A stretch of DNA of 64,000 nucleotides from Pogostemon cablin (GCA_023678885.1 CM042998.1:6885820-6949819); one strand, 5' to 3'; counted from the stretch's first letter, positions 1-11,968 are shown. Program-made: numbers and translations. Notes: generated from the sequence alone by a model not told the origin.

Positions 1-1188
1 GTTGGTTAATGATGACAAAATTTTTCAGTGATAAAATTTTATGATTCTTATGAATTAAGAGGATTAAACTGTGTTGTCATGGGAATTATGAATTGCTAGA
101 TTGCCTTAGTCGTCGGAATTAAATTTATACCTTGTGAGTTTTGAGCCTAATAATTCAATTATTGAGAGTCTGATTAATTGTAAGTGTTTCTAGAACTTGC
201 CCTGAGTCTTCTTGAATATTCAAGATAATTTATTGAGTCTTGGAAATGATTTTAGGCCATATTTGATTTTTACCTATCTCTACTCTATACATTTATCCGG
301 TACTCATTTAATCCCTTGTCAACCCCTTTGAGCTTTAAATACTATTTTTCTAATAACTTGTTTGAGCCTAATCAATACTTGATTTTTCTTTGTGTTACTT
401 GGATTGGTTGAGTAAATTTGTAAAAGATGTTAGAGAAAGAATCTTATATTATTGGAATTGAGAAGGAAAATGAGTCAAGAAAAAAAATTAAAATAGGATA
501 GTAGACAGTGGAAAAAGAAAAATTTTTGGAGTTGAAAAAGAAAAGAAAAAGAGAAAAAAGTCAAAGTTGAATACCTGGGTTAGAGCGTTGAAATATTGTA
601 GAAGAGTTATTCATGAATAATATTAAACTCTTTTACAATGAGTTGATAGACCCAGTACTATTGTGGTTGATTGAGAAGAAAAGTTATAAATTTGGAGTTC
701 AGGTGGAGAATTGAAAATTTTTCCAATTTTTGTACTGAATGAAATGGTGAAGATAAAAGATCAAAAGAGTTTACTTGATTGATCAAAGTTTTTAGTCACT
801 TATCCATATAGTTCCTACCCCTTCCAAAGAGCCTATGTTATAACCAAATTGAAAGACCTTTCTGATCCTTGACTTATTAATTACAAGTAAAAGAATGAGA
901 CAATGGGCAAGCCTATGGTTAAACACTACAGTTGAATCAGCTTGAGTTAAATAAAAGCATATTCAATAGAGGGTTGAGTGATACACTATCTGGTGAGTTT
1001 TCATGTACTAAGGCAATAATCTAGTTAGTAGTATTTTTTTCCATTATGTATCATAGGTGTGTCTGATTGGTTTACTTGAATTGAGCTTTCTTAAAATATT
1101 TCTAAAATCATCATAATCATTGTCACGTCCTAGTTTTCTTTTATTCTTTGCGTTGCTCGGGATGAGCAATAGTGCAAGTTTGGGGAGT
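1..1188 (+). mobile_element. 3' internal end of an LTR retrotransposon
   Basis: No open frame of useful length is present. The segment has the look of the untranslated stretch between pol or an ORF and the 3' LTR of large plant gypsy elements: T-rich text with recurrent 'gagcctaa' phrases. It ends in a short purine run (tggggag, 1181-1187) directly before a TG-starting LTR, which fits a polypurine tract. A similar layout precedes the 3' LTR at 16804 in this window. The rest of the element lies left of the window. The class is inferred from layout, not from a protein domain. Confidence 0.5.
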
Positions 1189-2673
1189 TGATAAACATGA
1201 ATTTTACGTGTTTATATAGGCTGTTCCACAGTTGATTATTGCATGATTTCATTTATTTTGTGGAGTTATATGCTTAATTGTTATATTTTAGAACTTCACG
1301 GGTATTTTGGAGTTATTGTAGATTTTAAGCCTATTTGGAAAAGAATAGGACTTTTTGTTGAAGAAGAAAACTAGATTTAATAGATTTAAAGGAAAAGAAA
1401 AGCCACGTGGTCGCCCATAAGAGGCCCGCATTTGTCTGGTCTAGTTGATGGCAATTAGAGCGAAATTATTGGATGATTTGGGCGAACAACATTTATTTGG
1501 TCTAACGGAAGCCCAGTTTGGGCGAATCACAATTCTGTTGGGGCGAGTCAAAAGCAAATTTCAATGCCAAAAGTTTCCACTCAATTTTGAAGCAATCGTT
1601 CGACCAAATCACACGTCATTTGGTCGAGTCAAGTGATTCCTTTTGATACGAGAGTTTTATATTCTCCAAAGTTATTCTCAAGCCCAGGCCCATGACTTTA
1701 CTTGCCCAATGATATTTCTACATCTCTATAAATACTTCAACAAGTCTGAAAGAGAGAACACGATTAATTCATCAAGTCATCCACAGAGTCAGCCTGCATC
1801 CGAAGAACATCGTGGAGTCACGAAGACGAAAGTCTAGGGACGAGACAACGCTTATTCCTTCATCCGGGTTTTATCAGTCTATTTAATTTCATGTTGAATT
1901 TACATTTATTTTATTTCTTTATTTTCTGTATGGAAGCTTAAACTTCCAGATTCTAAGGTTGCACAAGTAGTTTGGTTTTGGATTATTTTGGTATGCGAAC
2001 CCTTTATTTAATTCAAGCAGTTTATTTCTTTTATATGTGTGATTTCTCTACATGATTAATTGATTCGCGACCAATTACTCATATCTGTTTATTAAACCAA
2101 GAAACGAAAGTTGATGGTTAATATTGATCACTTCACACATATAACACATCTAGTAGTCATATCGTTACTGTGAGACAAAAGGTGTGAGAGATTTCAATTC
2201 GATAAATCTGTTGGGAGTTAATTGATGTGATATTTACGTTACTCTTATATTCATTAATTGATCTACTTATGATTGGATTCGAAAGAATTAATTACATAAA
2301 TTACATATTGCTTTAGAAAAATGTGCTTGAATTGAATTAAGAAGTTTCATCCACTGCATGACAAACCAAGTGAAAGTGTAATACTTAGAATTGTTTTTAT
2401 TATTCTTATTTTCATCCAATTCATAGTCTGCATCTGTTAAGTCCAGTAATTGCATATTTATTATTTTATTTTGTTGTTTATTTAATTCTCAAACATCCTT
2501 ATATTTTTCTTATTCTTGGACAAGTATTTAATTAATTAGATTTTTATCCATTCCATGTGGATTCAATACCTTACCTATCTGCTTGCTACATATGTCCCGT
2601 ATACTTGCGGAATATAGTGTCCTTTGCATATTAGTGAGTGTTTAAATTTGTGTTGTAAATATATGCTATATCA
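1189..2673 (+). mobile_element. Probable LTR (3' LTR of the element to the left)
   Basis: It starts TGATAAACATG right after the polypurine-like run. The most plausible end is TATCA at 2669-2673, giving TGATA/TATCA termini. The stretch at 2570-2615 (tcccgtatacttgcgg) resembles the text seen shortly before LTR ends in plant gypsy elements. The matching target-site duplicate would be outside the window, so the right boundary is approximate. Short frames inside it (for example 1445-1636) have no recognisable product. Confidence 0.45.
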
Positions 2674-2831
2674 GAAATTACCCCATAGACATGTAGTCAT
2701 TGTAAGATTTTCTATTTATGTTTTCCTGTTGTTTCTCACAACACCAGTTCTCCTATATATAATTGAATGTGTATGGGTGGAAAGTAAAATAATATTATAC
2801 AGCATTAACAAATTTCTATCATTTCATTATT

Positions 2832-3281
2832 GATTCTGGGTCCTTTGAGAACGTCATTGCTAGTGACGTTGTTGACAAACTATCTTTGCATTTAGAATTA
2901 GACCCGCTTCCCTATAATTTGTCTTGGTTACAAAAAGGAAATAATAACTGTTAATCGTTATTTTTTGGTCAAATTTTCTATGGGTACTAAATACTCTTAT
3001 TATATTTGGTGTGATGTGGTATATAAGGATGATTGTAATGTGTTACTTGGCCGACCTTGACAGTATGATTGTGGGGTTGTTCATGATGGTCGTCGAAATA
3101 CCTACAATTTTCTTTTCCAGATGTCAAAATTACTTTGGTTCCATGGGTACCTAGAATGCTGCCTACAATAATGGATCCTAAGATTTTGTGCTTAACACGT
3201 CATGCTTTTCTTAAAGAGATGTTGTCAGCACTTTTTACCTTGTTTTTTATGGCACATAATATTTCTATCTCTATTTATATT
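2832..3281 (+). pseudogene. Ty3/gypsy aspartic protease fragment (5' part of broken pol)
   Basis: Translation from about 2832 gives IIDSGSFENVIAS followed by KLSLHLELDP and, after stops, a VTWP-like stretch and a 'HDGRRNTYNF'-like region. IDSGS is the DSG-type catalytic loop of retroviral-like aspartic proteases, which cut the Gag-Pol polyprotein inside the particle. The order and spacing fit the protease of plant chromovirus-type gypsy elements. Several stops and frame changes make it non-functional. Pol continues after the inserted solo LTR at 4906. The gag part was not recognised; an LTR-like sequence lies where it would be. Confidence 0.7.
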
Positions 3282-4900
3282 TGATGAGAGTGAAAATTAG
3301 TGTGTTTTAGTGTCCCACTTAACACTTTTTTTATGGAAAATTTTTTTATATATTAGTATAAGTATCTTATATTCGATATATCAAAGAAAAATATGCGTTT
3401 GAGGTATTTTATTGTGCTTTAGGTGGAAAAGGGATCAAAAGTGCAAAGTTAGAGGAATACTGAAAAATGCATATTCAACTTCCATAAATTTTCTTTTTTT
3501 TGGAGCTCAGAACTGATAGTGTGATATTTGGTTGGAAAGCCACAGAAGAGAGGATCGTTTTGGTGAAAGAATCACTCAAATCAGAGTTTGGACGAGGAAG
3601 TTATGCTCAAAATCGTGAGGTCACGCAGCTGTCAGCGAGAATTTTCGAAAATTTCCGAATATTAGCCCATATTTCCTCTTTCTTGGAAAACAATTAATCT
3701 CCTTATCACATAATTTTTCATGATTTACCTATATCTTTTCTTTCATTATTTCATTTCCTTCTCACACCTATATATATTTTACATCATCATTCATGTGAAG
3801 GCCACGACATCCATCCTACACCTCCCCAAAAGGAGGGATCACCCCCCAACCATCATCCACATCCTTTCCTCCATCCATCCATCACTGTGAAGATTTGTCT
3901 GTTGAATCAAGAGAAGAACCAAGAGGAGAATTCAAGATGGAGAAGGACACGACGACTCCCACATCTAGGGTTTTATTCGTTTCCTAATTTATCTTGTATT
4001 TTTCAAACTATTGGTAAGATCTATCCAACCCCATGATTGTTCTTCGCAACATCATGGGCTAGAACCATTTTTTTTAGATCTAGGATTTATAAGGTTTTAT
4101 GAATTAATTAAACTCTTTTGTGTGTACTACGTACAACACTACTTGTAGATTGATTTTATATATGGTTGTGCTTTCTTAATCTATATTCAAGGTCGTTTTG
4201 TGCATCTTCAACTGTTATATAGGGTTTGAATATATATCTTGGTTGTTGATTGAGCACGTTCACTGCTTAACAGGATTCCATATTATGATTCTAAGTGGGG
4301 GGACTACGAAGCATCATTAGAACTGTCATATATGAATGTTTATTAATTGAATCAAATTCGGGTTTATAAGCAGGATAAAGAGGTTAATTTTATAGTATCT
4401 ATAAAAGGAGATCATATCGGGTTAGAGTACCAATCCTAGGGGAAATAATTGATACTGATAGTACCTAGAAAGGGGGTGAAATTATATTTCCTCCAAGGTT
4501 ATTCTCACGTGTTACACGCATATTTGCTCGTGTCTATAGAGCAGATTTGCATAGCTTAGTGATGTGTTCATATTCCACAAGACAGAGTCGGACATTGATA
4601 CACGAAAGGGAAATTAAAAAGTGAAATCGGATTATCATAGGACTACCTATTCTCCATTTTTTAGTCACATTCGTATTCTTCTAGAGTTTATTTTATTTTA
4701 ATTGTTATTTAATTTTTAGTATTTTAGTTGATAATTAAATCCCAACTCTTATTGTCTTCCTCTTGATTAATTTAGTAAATAATTAAATTGATAATATGTC
4801 GTTCTTTGGGTTCGATATTTAACATGGTCGCTTTTCTAAGCTGCAATTGATATCGTTAATACTTGAGAATTAATTTTGCGTTCAAAGAAAACGTCCATCA
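3282..4900 (+). mobile_element. Solo LTR inserted in gypsy pol, TSD ATATT
   Basis: The termini are TGATG (3282) and CATCA (4896-4900), a perfect 5-bp inverted repeat. The flanks carry a perfect 5-bp duplication, ATATT, at 3277-3281 and 4901-4905. The element sits between the protease and the reverse transcriptase of the same broken pol, so removing it restores pol order. Length is 1619 bp. A TATA-like run lies near 3768-3780. No internal coding region is present, so it is a solo LTR left by recombination between two LTRs. A segment near 3505-3650 is shared with the other solo LTR at 7802-9196. Confidence 0.88.
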
Positions 4901-4905
4901 ATATT

Positions 4906-6985
4906 CCACCTACAGTAGCTTCTATTGTTTCTGAGTATGCATCTATTGTTTCTGAGTATGCATATGTTTTTTTTTTCTTTTGAACTACCTAATGGATTAC
5001 CACCATTGCATGGTATTCTACATAAGATTGACTTTATTACTGGTGCACCTTTACCCAATCGTCCTCATAACCATATGATTCTAGTTGAGCATGAAGAACT
5101 CTGTGTCAAGTTGAAAAGCTTATTAGTATGGATTATTATGTCAAAGTTTGATTCTATATGTTGTGCTCTTTCCTTCCTTATACCAAAGAAAAATGGTGAA
5201 TGGTGTATGTGTGTTGATAATAGAGCAATCAACAAGATCACGATCCGTTATAGGTTCCCTATTCCCCATATGGGTGATTTATTGGTCTAGTTAAGTGGTG
5301 CAATAATTTTTAGTAAACTTAAATATTTGTGCAGTGGGTATCACCAGATTTTGATTCGCCCAAGGAATGAGTGGAAAACTGCTTTTAAACTAAAGAGGGC
5401 ATTTTCAGGTTGTTGGTAATTCCATTTAGGTTGTTCAATTCTCTGATCACATTCATGTGTGTCATGAATCAAGCCCTTCACCCTTTGATTGGATCTTGTG
5501 TAGTGGTTTATTTTGATGATATTTTGATTTACAGTAAATCTAAGGTTAATCATCTTGAACATCTCTGGGCTGTTGTATACTGAGAAGTTTTTAGTTTCTC
5601 ATGGGAAGTGCATTATTCTGGCATATTCAATTTTTTTCTTGGGTATCGTATTTCCTCTACTGGCATTAGAGCTGATGAATCTAAGGTCGATGTTATTCTT
5701 GGATGGCCCACTCATTCTACAATGACTGTGGCTCGTAGTTTCCATAATTTGATCTCTTTTTATCAGCGATTTATTTTGTATTTCAGTTCTATTATGGCTC
5801 CTATTATTGATTGAATACACTGTAAGGTTTTCAAGTGAACGCCGACGGCTGATATTGCTTTTCACACCATATAATAAAAATTATTAAAATCTCAACTACC
5901 TGTTCTTTTGGATTTCTCTTTTCCTTTTGAGGTTGCATTGTGATGCATCAAAAGTTAGAATTGGAGTAGCTTTAGTCAAGATGTCTGTTCTGCGGCTTAT
6001 TTTAGTGAGAAGATAATGGGAGCCCATTCTCTCTATAGTACTTATGACGTGGAATTCTATGATGTTGTGCGTTCAGTTTGATATCGGTGTCGATCACTAT
6101 TTATTTCATATAGAGTTTGTCTTATATACTGATCACGAAGCTCTTAAACTTCTTGCTAATCAAGAGTCATTATTTTTCCGTCATGCCAAGTGGTCTACCT
6201 TTCTATAACAATTCACTTTGTTGTTTGTCATCAATTTGGGGCTATTAATAAAGTAGCTGATACTTTGAGTCGTCGTTCTAGTTTGTCGATTGACATGCGT
6301 GTTGCAGTGGTGGGTTTCGATACTTTTCATGAAACTAGCCCTTATTTTGGTCCCATTATGAGCCTTTTTGTAGATGGAAAGCATAATGAGTATACTCTTG
6401 TCGATGGTTTTTTTATTTCGTGGTGTATGTCTTTTATTCTTTCTTGTAGTTTACACTTGAAGATAATTGAGGATATACATGGTGTGGGTCATGTGGGTCA
6501 TGATAGATATATTGAGTTATAGCTTTGTTGTTTTTTTAGCCGACAGCTTGTCGAGATATTACTCAATTTGTCTCTCTATGTCGTGTCTATCAACTCTCTA
6601 AAGGAATGAGGTTTAATGATGGGCTCTATATCCTTTTACTTGTTTCATCTTGTCCATTGACTGCCCTTAGTATGGTTTTTTACGTTCTTGGTCTTCCATG
6701 AACTCAACAAGGTAATAATTCTACCTTTGTGATTGTTGATCGTTCAAAGATGGTTCATTTTATTACTTGTAAAAAGATTAAAAAATACTATGAATGTGGT
6801 TACTTTGTTCTTTCGTGATATTTATCGTTTGCATGGGCACCCTTCATCCATTTTCTCAGATCGTGACACGATTTCATAATCACTTTTGGCAAATCGGGCA
6901 TGGCCAACACCGATTTGAATTTTAATAGTGCATATCAAACTCAAACAAATGGCCAAACTGAGGTTGTCAATCGTTCATTGGCAAC
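4906..6985 (+). pseudogene. Ty3/gypsy reverse transcriptase - RNase H - integrase remnant
   Basis: Domains appear in order over several frames. RT: LPNGLPPLHGILHKIDFI, then IPKKNGEWCMCVDNRAIN (about 5190-5235), RYRFPIPHMGDLL, SGYHQILIRP, and the catalytic box VVYFDDILIYSKSK (about 5503-5544). The palm C-terminal part is LGYRISSTGIRADESKVD (5638-5690). RNase H follows at about 5930-6280 with FVLYTDHEALKLL and GAINKVADTLSRRSS. Integrase follows with a GHVGHDRYIEL zinc-binding region, FFRDIYRLHGHPSSIFSDRD and QTNGQTEVVNRSLAT (to about 6985). Many stops and shifts are present, so it is dead. Domain order PR-RT-RH-INT places it in Ty3/gypsy. It breaks off at about 6985, where unrelated sequence starts. 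Confidence 0.85.
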
Positions 6986-7797
6986 AAGATGCTGCTCAGA
7001 TGGATGACGTGGCACAAAAACGGCATCGTTTTCTATTTTGCCAATTATTAAACCTCTATGTCTCTCTCTCTCCATTGACTCTGTATCATCTCTCACTCAC
7101 TATGTACTAACTCTCCGTCCACCATCATTATCTTATCTGTTTCATCACTTCTCACTTCTCAAGAAAATATTTATATTTGTCCTCAATCTCGATCATTTCG
7201 TCTACCTCATGCACTTGAAAAACATATTCAGAAGAAGATGAGGAAGGGATCCAAACCCACCGGTAAGCCCACTGATCCAAAGGTCCAAAAGGATCACAAA
7301 TCAGGTTCTGGTCTAATCGAGTCTCCAAAGAAAGGCGGCCATGGCAGAAAGTTTACATGGTCGACGATGGGTACTTGTCGGTGGAGTTGGGTCGGGCCAA
7401 GATGGATCCAGTCAACACCAAAGATCCGAACTTCAAAGATCAAGAAGATGCCATTATTGCTCATTGATCTGCAAGAAATTTTTTATGAATCTTTCATTTT
7501 CGTTTAAAAAATTTTCAGTGATGTAAATATAAGTCCTTACTTAGCCGACCCAGGCTCATATATGACCCGGGTGAAATTTGACCGCTAGATTAATCTATCT
7601 TTAATTCTAGTTGTTGGATCAAATAATAATAATAAATTATTCTAATGCTCCCTATTGAGCAGGTTACCACTGAAAAGTAAGCAGGTTGATGTATTTATCA
7701 AGATACTTTATCCAATAACCTATGGAGAGAGAAAAGTGAGTTTTTCTATAAAGCTAGCATTTAATGCAATCATGTTCAACTATCCATCTCTGCACCA
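6986..7797 (+). pseudogene. Broken copy of a small basic plant protein gene with leader-like upstream DNA
   Basis: An ATG at 7238 opens a basic protein with a KSGSGLIESPKKGGHGRKFTW stretch. After W the frame breaks. The continuation DDGYLSVELGRAKMDP and KDPNFKDQEDAI is in another frame and ends at a TGA near 7467. The K-K-G-G-H-G-x-K-F-T-W signature recalls short basic plant proteins with similar GGxGxKxTW motifs (PDCD4/MA3-type N-terminal regions have a comparable motif), but I cannot name the gene. Upstream, 7050-7160 is CT-rich like a plant 5' leader, and 6990-7040 contains 'atgacgtggcac' followed by a palindrome-like acggcatcgt. The single frame break suggests a pseudogene or captured fragment. 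The remainder to 7797 is AT-rich with no gene seen. Confidence 0.4.
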
Positions 7798-7801
7798 TGT
7801 C

Positions 7802-9196
7802 TGTTGGATTGTATACTACAAGCCTAGCTTTAGTATGAACAATGTTTTAACAATTTATTTGAAATGAGAATCAATGGACAAATGATTGCATCTTATAATT
7901 TATTTATATATCCGATGCAACAGTCCACTTACTTCATACTGTAGATAATATGTTGTGCTACAACACGCGAAAGATCATATTATCAGTTTCCTTATAAAGT
8001 ATAAACAGCTTCTCACAACCGAGATAAATGGGGACTCTCTATCGGGATGGTTGTAGTGTGATTTGGTATTAGTTTGTCTTGACTATAAAATCACATTAGT
8101 GCACTTTGTGTATTGAGCAGGACCGCTTGAGATCGTTCGATTTATACTGACTATATAGGAGAACTTGATCTCAGTTATTGTGGATGTTCGTGCTCTTAAT
8201 CCATATACAATAACGTCGACATGTAAGGCCATATGTATTTTTTTTATTAATCAATGGGTGAGATTTACACGTAATTAAATAAAAAAACTCGGTGAGTTGG
8301 GAAATAGTGTTGTCTCTATGGTGTGCTGTTGATTGTAGAAGGAATCCGTGTCCTATTTAGGTTGATGATATCCCCTTGAGGAGCTCATAAGGATTATCAT
8401 GTAAACCCTGCATGTGGATTTATTTCGGCATGATAATGAGGTTGAGTGGTACTACTGTCGGATGAGATATTAATTAATGGAGTTGTCAGTAACTTAATTA
8501 ATTAATGGGCATTGTATATCTTAAACATATGGAGACTGTCGGGCTCATAATAAGAAGGAGCACATAACGTAATTATGGGATTAGAACGATAGTGCAGTAA
8601 TAATATTTTAGTGGCATATATTATTATTATTCGACTTAAGTATAAGCTTTAGGCTAAGCTTGGATACTTAAGCTCAATGGAGGCCCAACTCTAATTTCTC
8701 CTCCTGGTCCCTGCTGTAGCCCATATATAAGTCATCTCAACTATCCAGAAACCCTAACTGAAAAGTAATTCATGCCTAACATTGTGAGGAGAGTGAGGGA
8801 ACAGCAAATTGAGAATATCTCGAAGATCGTCGCCCACACGACGTCGAGATTAGACTTGGGAATACAGCAGAAGATCGGAAGGTTATTTGGTGCTACTATT
8901 TATCAACTTCGATGATTTTTCTAAAATTGTGTGAAACTCCAAACTGTACGTGTGATATATTGTTGGAAAGCCACTGAAGAGAGGATCATTTTGGGGCGTG
9001 GATCACTCAAATCCGAGATCGGATTAGAGAGTTATATCCAAAACGGTGAGGATGCGCATGCTGCCGGCGAGAATTCTTTATCTTCTTCAACATATCATGG
9101 GGAAAGGTAATACGTTTCTATGTTTCTTACTTCCGTTGACTTAGAAACGCATGGAACCCTAACGGTTCATGTTAACCAAATGATCAAACGGCAATA
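7802..9196 (+). mobile_element. Solo LTR in a tandem repeat, TSD ATGTC
   Basis: It starts TGTTGGATTG and ends CAATA; the usual end would be CAACA, so one base has changed. A perfect 5-bp duplication, ATGTC, flanks it (7797-7801 and 9197-9201). Joining the flanks gives a sequence matching an intact paralogous copy of the target in the repeat at about 9301-9342, which confirms both ends. Length is 1395 bp. The TATA-like catatataag lies near 8723, followed by a leader-like region. The start resembles plant Ty1/copia LTRs, but no internal domain is left to prove class. No coding capacity was seen. Confidence 0.85.
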
Positions 9197-9420
9197 ATGT
9201 CAACATTGACATGCTATTCATCTATACACCACACCCATGTCCAACTATCCATCTCCGCACCATGTCAACTCATCTATGCACCACACTCATGTCCAACTAT
9301 CCATCTCCGCACCATGTCAACATTGACATACTATTCATCTCCGCACCACACCATCCCACGCCATAGTCCTTTCACGTATATTTTTCATCCCACGACATAG
9401 TCCTTCACGTATATTTTTCT
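9197..9420 (+). repeat. Short tandem repeat, unit about 45-60 bp
   Basis: Repeated phrases 'caactatccatctccgcacc' and 'atgtcaacattgacat' recur at 9196-9235, 9240-9290 and 9300-9340, followed by two copies of an 'atagtcctttcacgtat'-like phrase (9363-9413). A further piece lies at 7780-7801, left of the solo LTR, showing that the array was split by that insertion. Confidence 0.75.
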
Positions 9421-10646
9421 TATTTTATAATTTATTATTATTATTATTGTTATTTTTAAATCATGACGTATATTTGTTTCTAACTTAATTTTAATTGTAT
9501 AATTTTTTTTAATTATACAAGTGGCTTAAATCACTAAGTTTTTCCAATAATATAACTTATTACGTTGTTGTAGGCTTTTTTTTTATTTTGTAATGTTTTA
9601 GATAATTAGATATTAAATATGATTTATTACATGGTTCGAAATAAAAAACATTCTTCAAGTTTAAGTAAATTAAACACATGTTTTTTTAATTCTAAAATTA
9701 AACATAAATTTCTAGTAAATTTTTTTTAAAAGTATATTTTTAATATAAATAATTTGATTATTATTTTATTTTTATTCATTTAATATTTTTATTTAGTAGA
9801 CTCTTATATAAATATATTAATACTAGTTTTATTTCCGCTTAAGACACGAGTTCTGTTATGTGTGTAGTCTTTATTTTAAATATAATTTTATTATTTTATA
9901 TTTTATTATTAAATGTACATATATAAGATATTTTCAATTTAAAGCTTGAAAAATGGATAAACAATAAATTCAGGGCTCAAATAATGTTTTCTATTAATTA
10001 GGGTCTTAAATTATGTAAATTTATAAAAAGGAAAGTTGCCATAATAAGAATTTTTTTTCTATCACAATTATATCACGAAATTATTAAACATTATTATTAA
10101 TAGTAAATTAATAAATTAATAATCCTACATCACTCTTTTTTTTAGTGTATATTCTAATCGAGCATTACACTACTTTTATAAATTGGTTAAAACTTGTGTG
10201 TTTCTGGAGACACCATGCCCTCAAATCTCATATTTTCGAAATTGTAACATTTGGTATTAAATATTACTATATATCCTTTTAGTATGAGAACTTATATCTT
10301 TCATTTTTTAGAATTTTTTTTTAATTTTTTTAATCAAATATTTATATTATTCATATTTCAATCGATTTTTTCAATGTTTTATACCATTTTAAATAAAATA
10401 TTATACTCTTGTACACCTTGTGCACCTTAGGACACAAGAGATCAGCTCTTATAAATTAATTTAATTATTTTCTTTTTTATTAATAACCCAACCAAAATAT
10501 TTTACATGTAAAAATATATTAAAAATTATTATTATTAATTATTTAAACTATTAATTGTAAGTTACTAATAGGACTATATGAGAGACTAAATAAAACATTA
10601 GTTAAAATGTTAACTTACTAAAATAAAATATTACTTGTAAGATTAA

Positions 10647-10648
<2 letters not shown>
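9421..10648. other. AT-rich intergenic DNA with one decayed TIR pair
   Basis: No gene seen. Poly-T and short TTA runs dominate. At about 10187-10215 ('cttgtgtgtttctggagaca') and 10410-10445 ('tgcaccttaggacacaag') there is an inverted pair. It matches the termini of the hairpin element at 19438-19565 and the element at 41596-41845, so a decayed copy of that MITE family probably spans about 10187-10455. A CTAGT at 9826-9830 could be a decayed Helitron end on the minus strand but lacks a good hairpin. Confidence 0.45.

Positions 10649-10727
<79 letters not shown>
10649..10727. repeat. (AT)n microsatellite
   Basis: Uninterrupted AT dinucleotide run of roughly 78 bp. Immediately downstream (10736-10830) is a short segment related, on the opposite strand, to the 5' part of the Helitron at 32692: 'acaaaatttttcaagga' followed by an 'aacgtggtg' box. 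This suggests a nearby truncated relative. Confidence 0.9.
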
Positions 10728-10731
<4 letters not shown>

Positions 10732-11275
10732 TGAATGTGGTGACGCCACAAATACAAAATTTTTCAAGGATGAACGTGGTGACGCGACCTACAAAGTTGT
10801 TTTTTTAAATAAAATATTAATGGAAAGATTAATTTAGATTATTCATAATATGCGAGACTAAAATTAAATATACACAAAATAAGATTATCATATTAATTAT
10901 TTTTTAATTATAAAAATATTATTTATCTTTTGTTGTTTTGTATTTTTTTATTGCATCATATTACTTTTTTCTTCTTTTTAATGTTATAACTTTTATTCAT
11001 TTTATATATTATTCATGAAATAAATTTAATTAGACATTTTCACTTTTCACATATAGTTTTCTATTAAAAATTTTATTTTGTTATTTTAATTATTCATGAA
11101 ATATATGAATTATTAAATATAAATTTTTCTTAATCAATTATTCATTTTTATTAAAAATATTATCACTTGTAATCTATCATATAAATTCAATAAGTTTTAA
11201 TAATTTTCCGTAAACAATCTTTTTTATTAAAAGTATTATCACTTTTAATCTATATGGTGAATACAATAATTTTTA

Positions 11276-11968
11276 GAGTCCGACTAGGGTGCACCGGTGC
11301 AGCTGAACAATTGTAGTCGTTAGATTAATTTACAATTCAATCTTCAACATTAATTAAAATAAATTAATTAATTTTAGTGAGGATTACTACTAGGTACACA
11401 AAAAAAACCCTTAATTATTATGAGATATAAACATAAAAATATAATTACTAACTACATAAATATATAGTGATATTCCAATATTACCCTACAATGTGATGCA
11501 CATAAATGTTGTGTGCAACAAAAGTTTATGTGCAGCAAAAGTGTGTGCAGTAAAAAAAGTGTGTGTAGTAAAAAAAGTGTGCGCAGCAAAAAAGTGGGGT
11601 GATCCAGCGGTGGTCCGGCAGAGCTCCGGCAACGGTCCGACGAGCTGCCGGCGGTCCGACAGAATTTCGGCGGCCGGCCGGCAGTCCGGCAGAGCTCCTG
11701 CGGCCGGCCGGCGGTGGGTGAGGGTTTAGGGTTTGTGGTTAAAAGTGTATGGGTTTAAGGTTATATTTGGTATTTTACTTTAATATTTTGAATGTGAGAG
11801 TAATTATCTTAAATCAATGTATCTTATAGTAATTAGGGGTAGAAAGAGTGTACCTATTAGTAATTATTCCTTAATTTTATTTAAAAAAAAAAAAAAAACT
11901 CTCTACCCCCATTTTAACCTATAAAATTGGGGGTGCACCGGTACACCAGCTGCACCTCATAATCACCC
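11276..11968. mobile_element. MULE-type MITE with 9-bp TSD TAATTTTTA, interrupted by another MITE
   Basis: Perfect 9-bp duplication TAATTTTTA at 11267-11275 and 11969-11977. The termini are GAGTCCGACTAGGGTGCACC on the left and an inverted GGGTGATTATGAGGTGCAGC-like right end. A 199-bp body is split by a second MITE (11377-11870). A relative without the insertion is at 19230-19409; both contain a 'gttagatt' core and 'taattaatttt'. The TSD length and G-starting termini fit Mutator-like non-autonomous elements. Confidence 0.75.
11377..11870 (+). mobile_element. MULE-type MITE with GC-rich core, TSD TTAATTTTA
   Basis: Perfect 9-bp duplication TTAATTTTA (11368-11376 and 11871-11879). The inverted termini share TACTA-TAGGTACAC. 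The core at 11600-11730 is strongly GC-rich, with repeated 'ccggcggccgg' phrases, inside otherwise AT-rich DNA. Before it, 'gtgtgcagtaaaaaa' recurs several times. A sister copy in reverse orientation is at 31653-32121 with its own TSD. The 78-residue frame across it (11493-11729) is low-complexity and not considered a gene. Confidence 0.85.

Noticed and set aside
4925..5290. Separate host gene of 121 residues
   Set aside because: It is the front part of the dead reverse transcriptase (VDNRAIN, RYRFPIP), not a host protein.
11493..11729. Gly/Arg-rich frame in the GC-rich MITE core (and 31764-32029)
   Set aside because: Does not keep the same protein between the two copies, so not coding.
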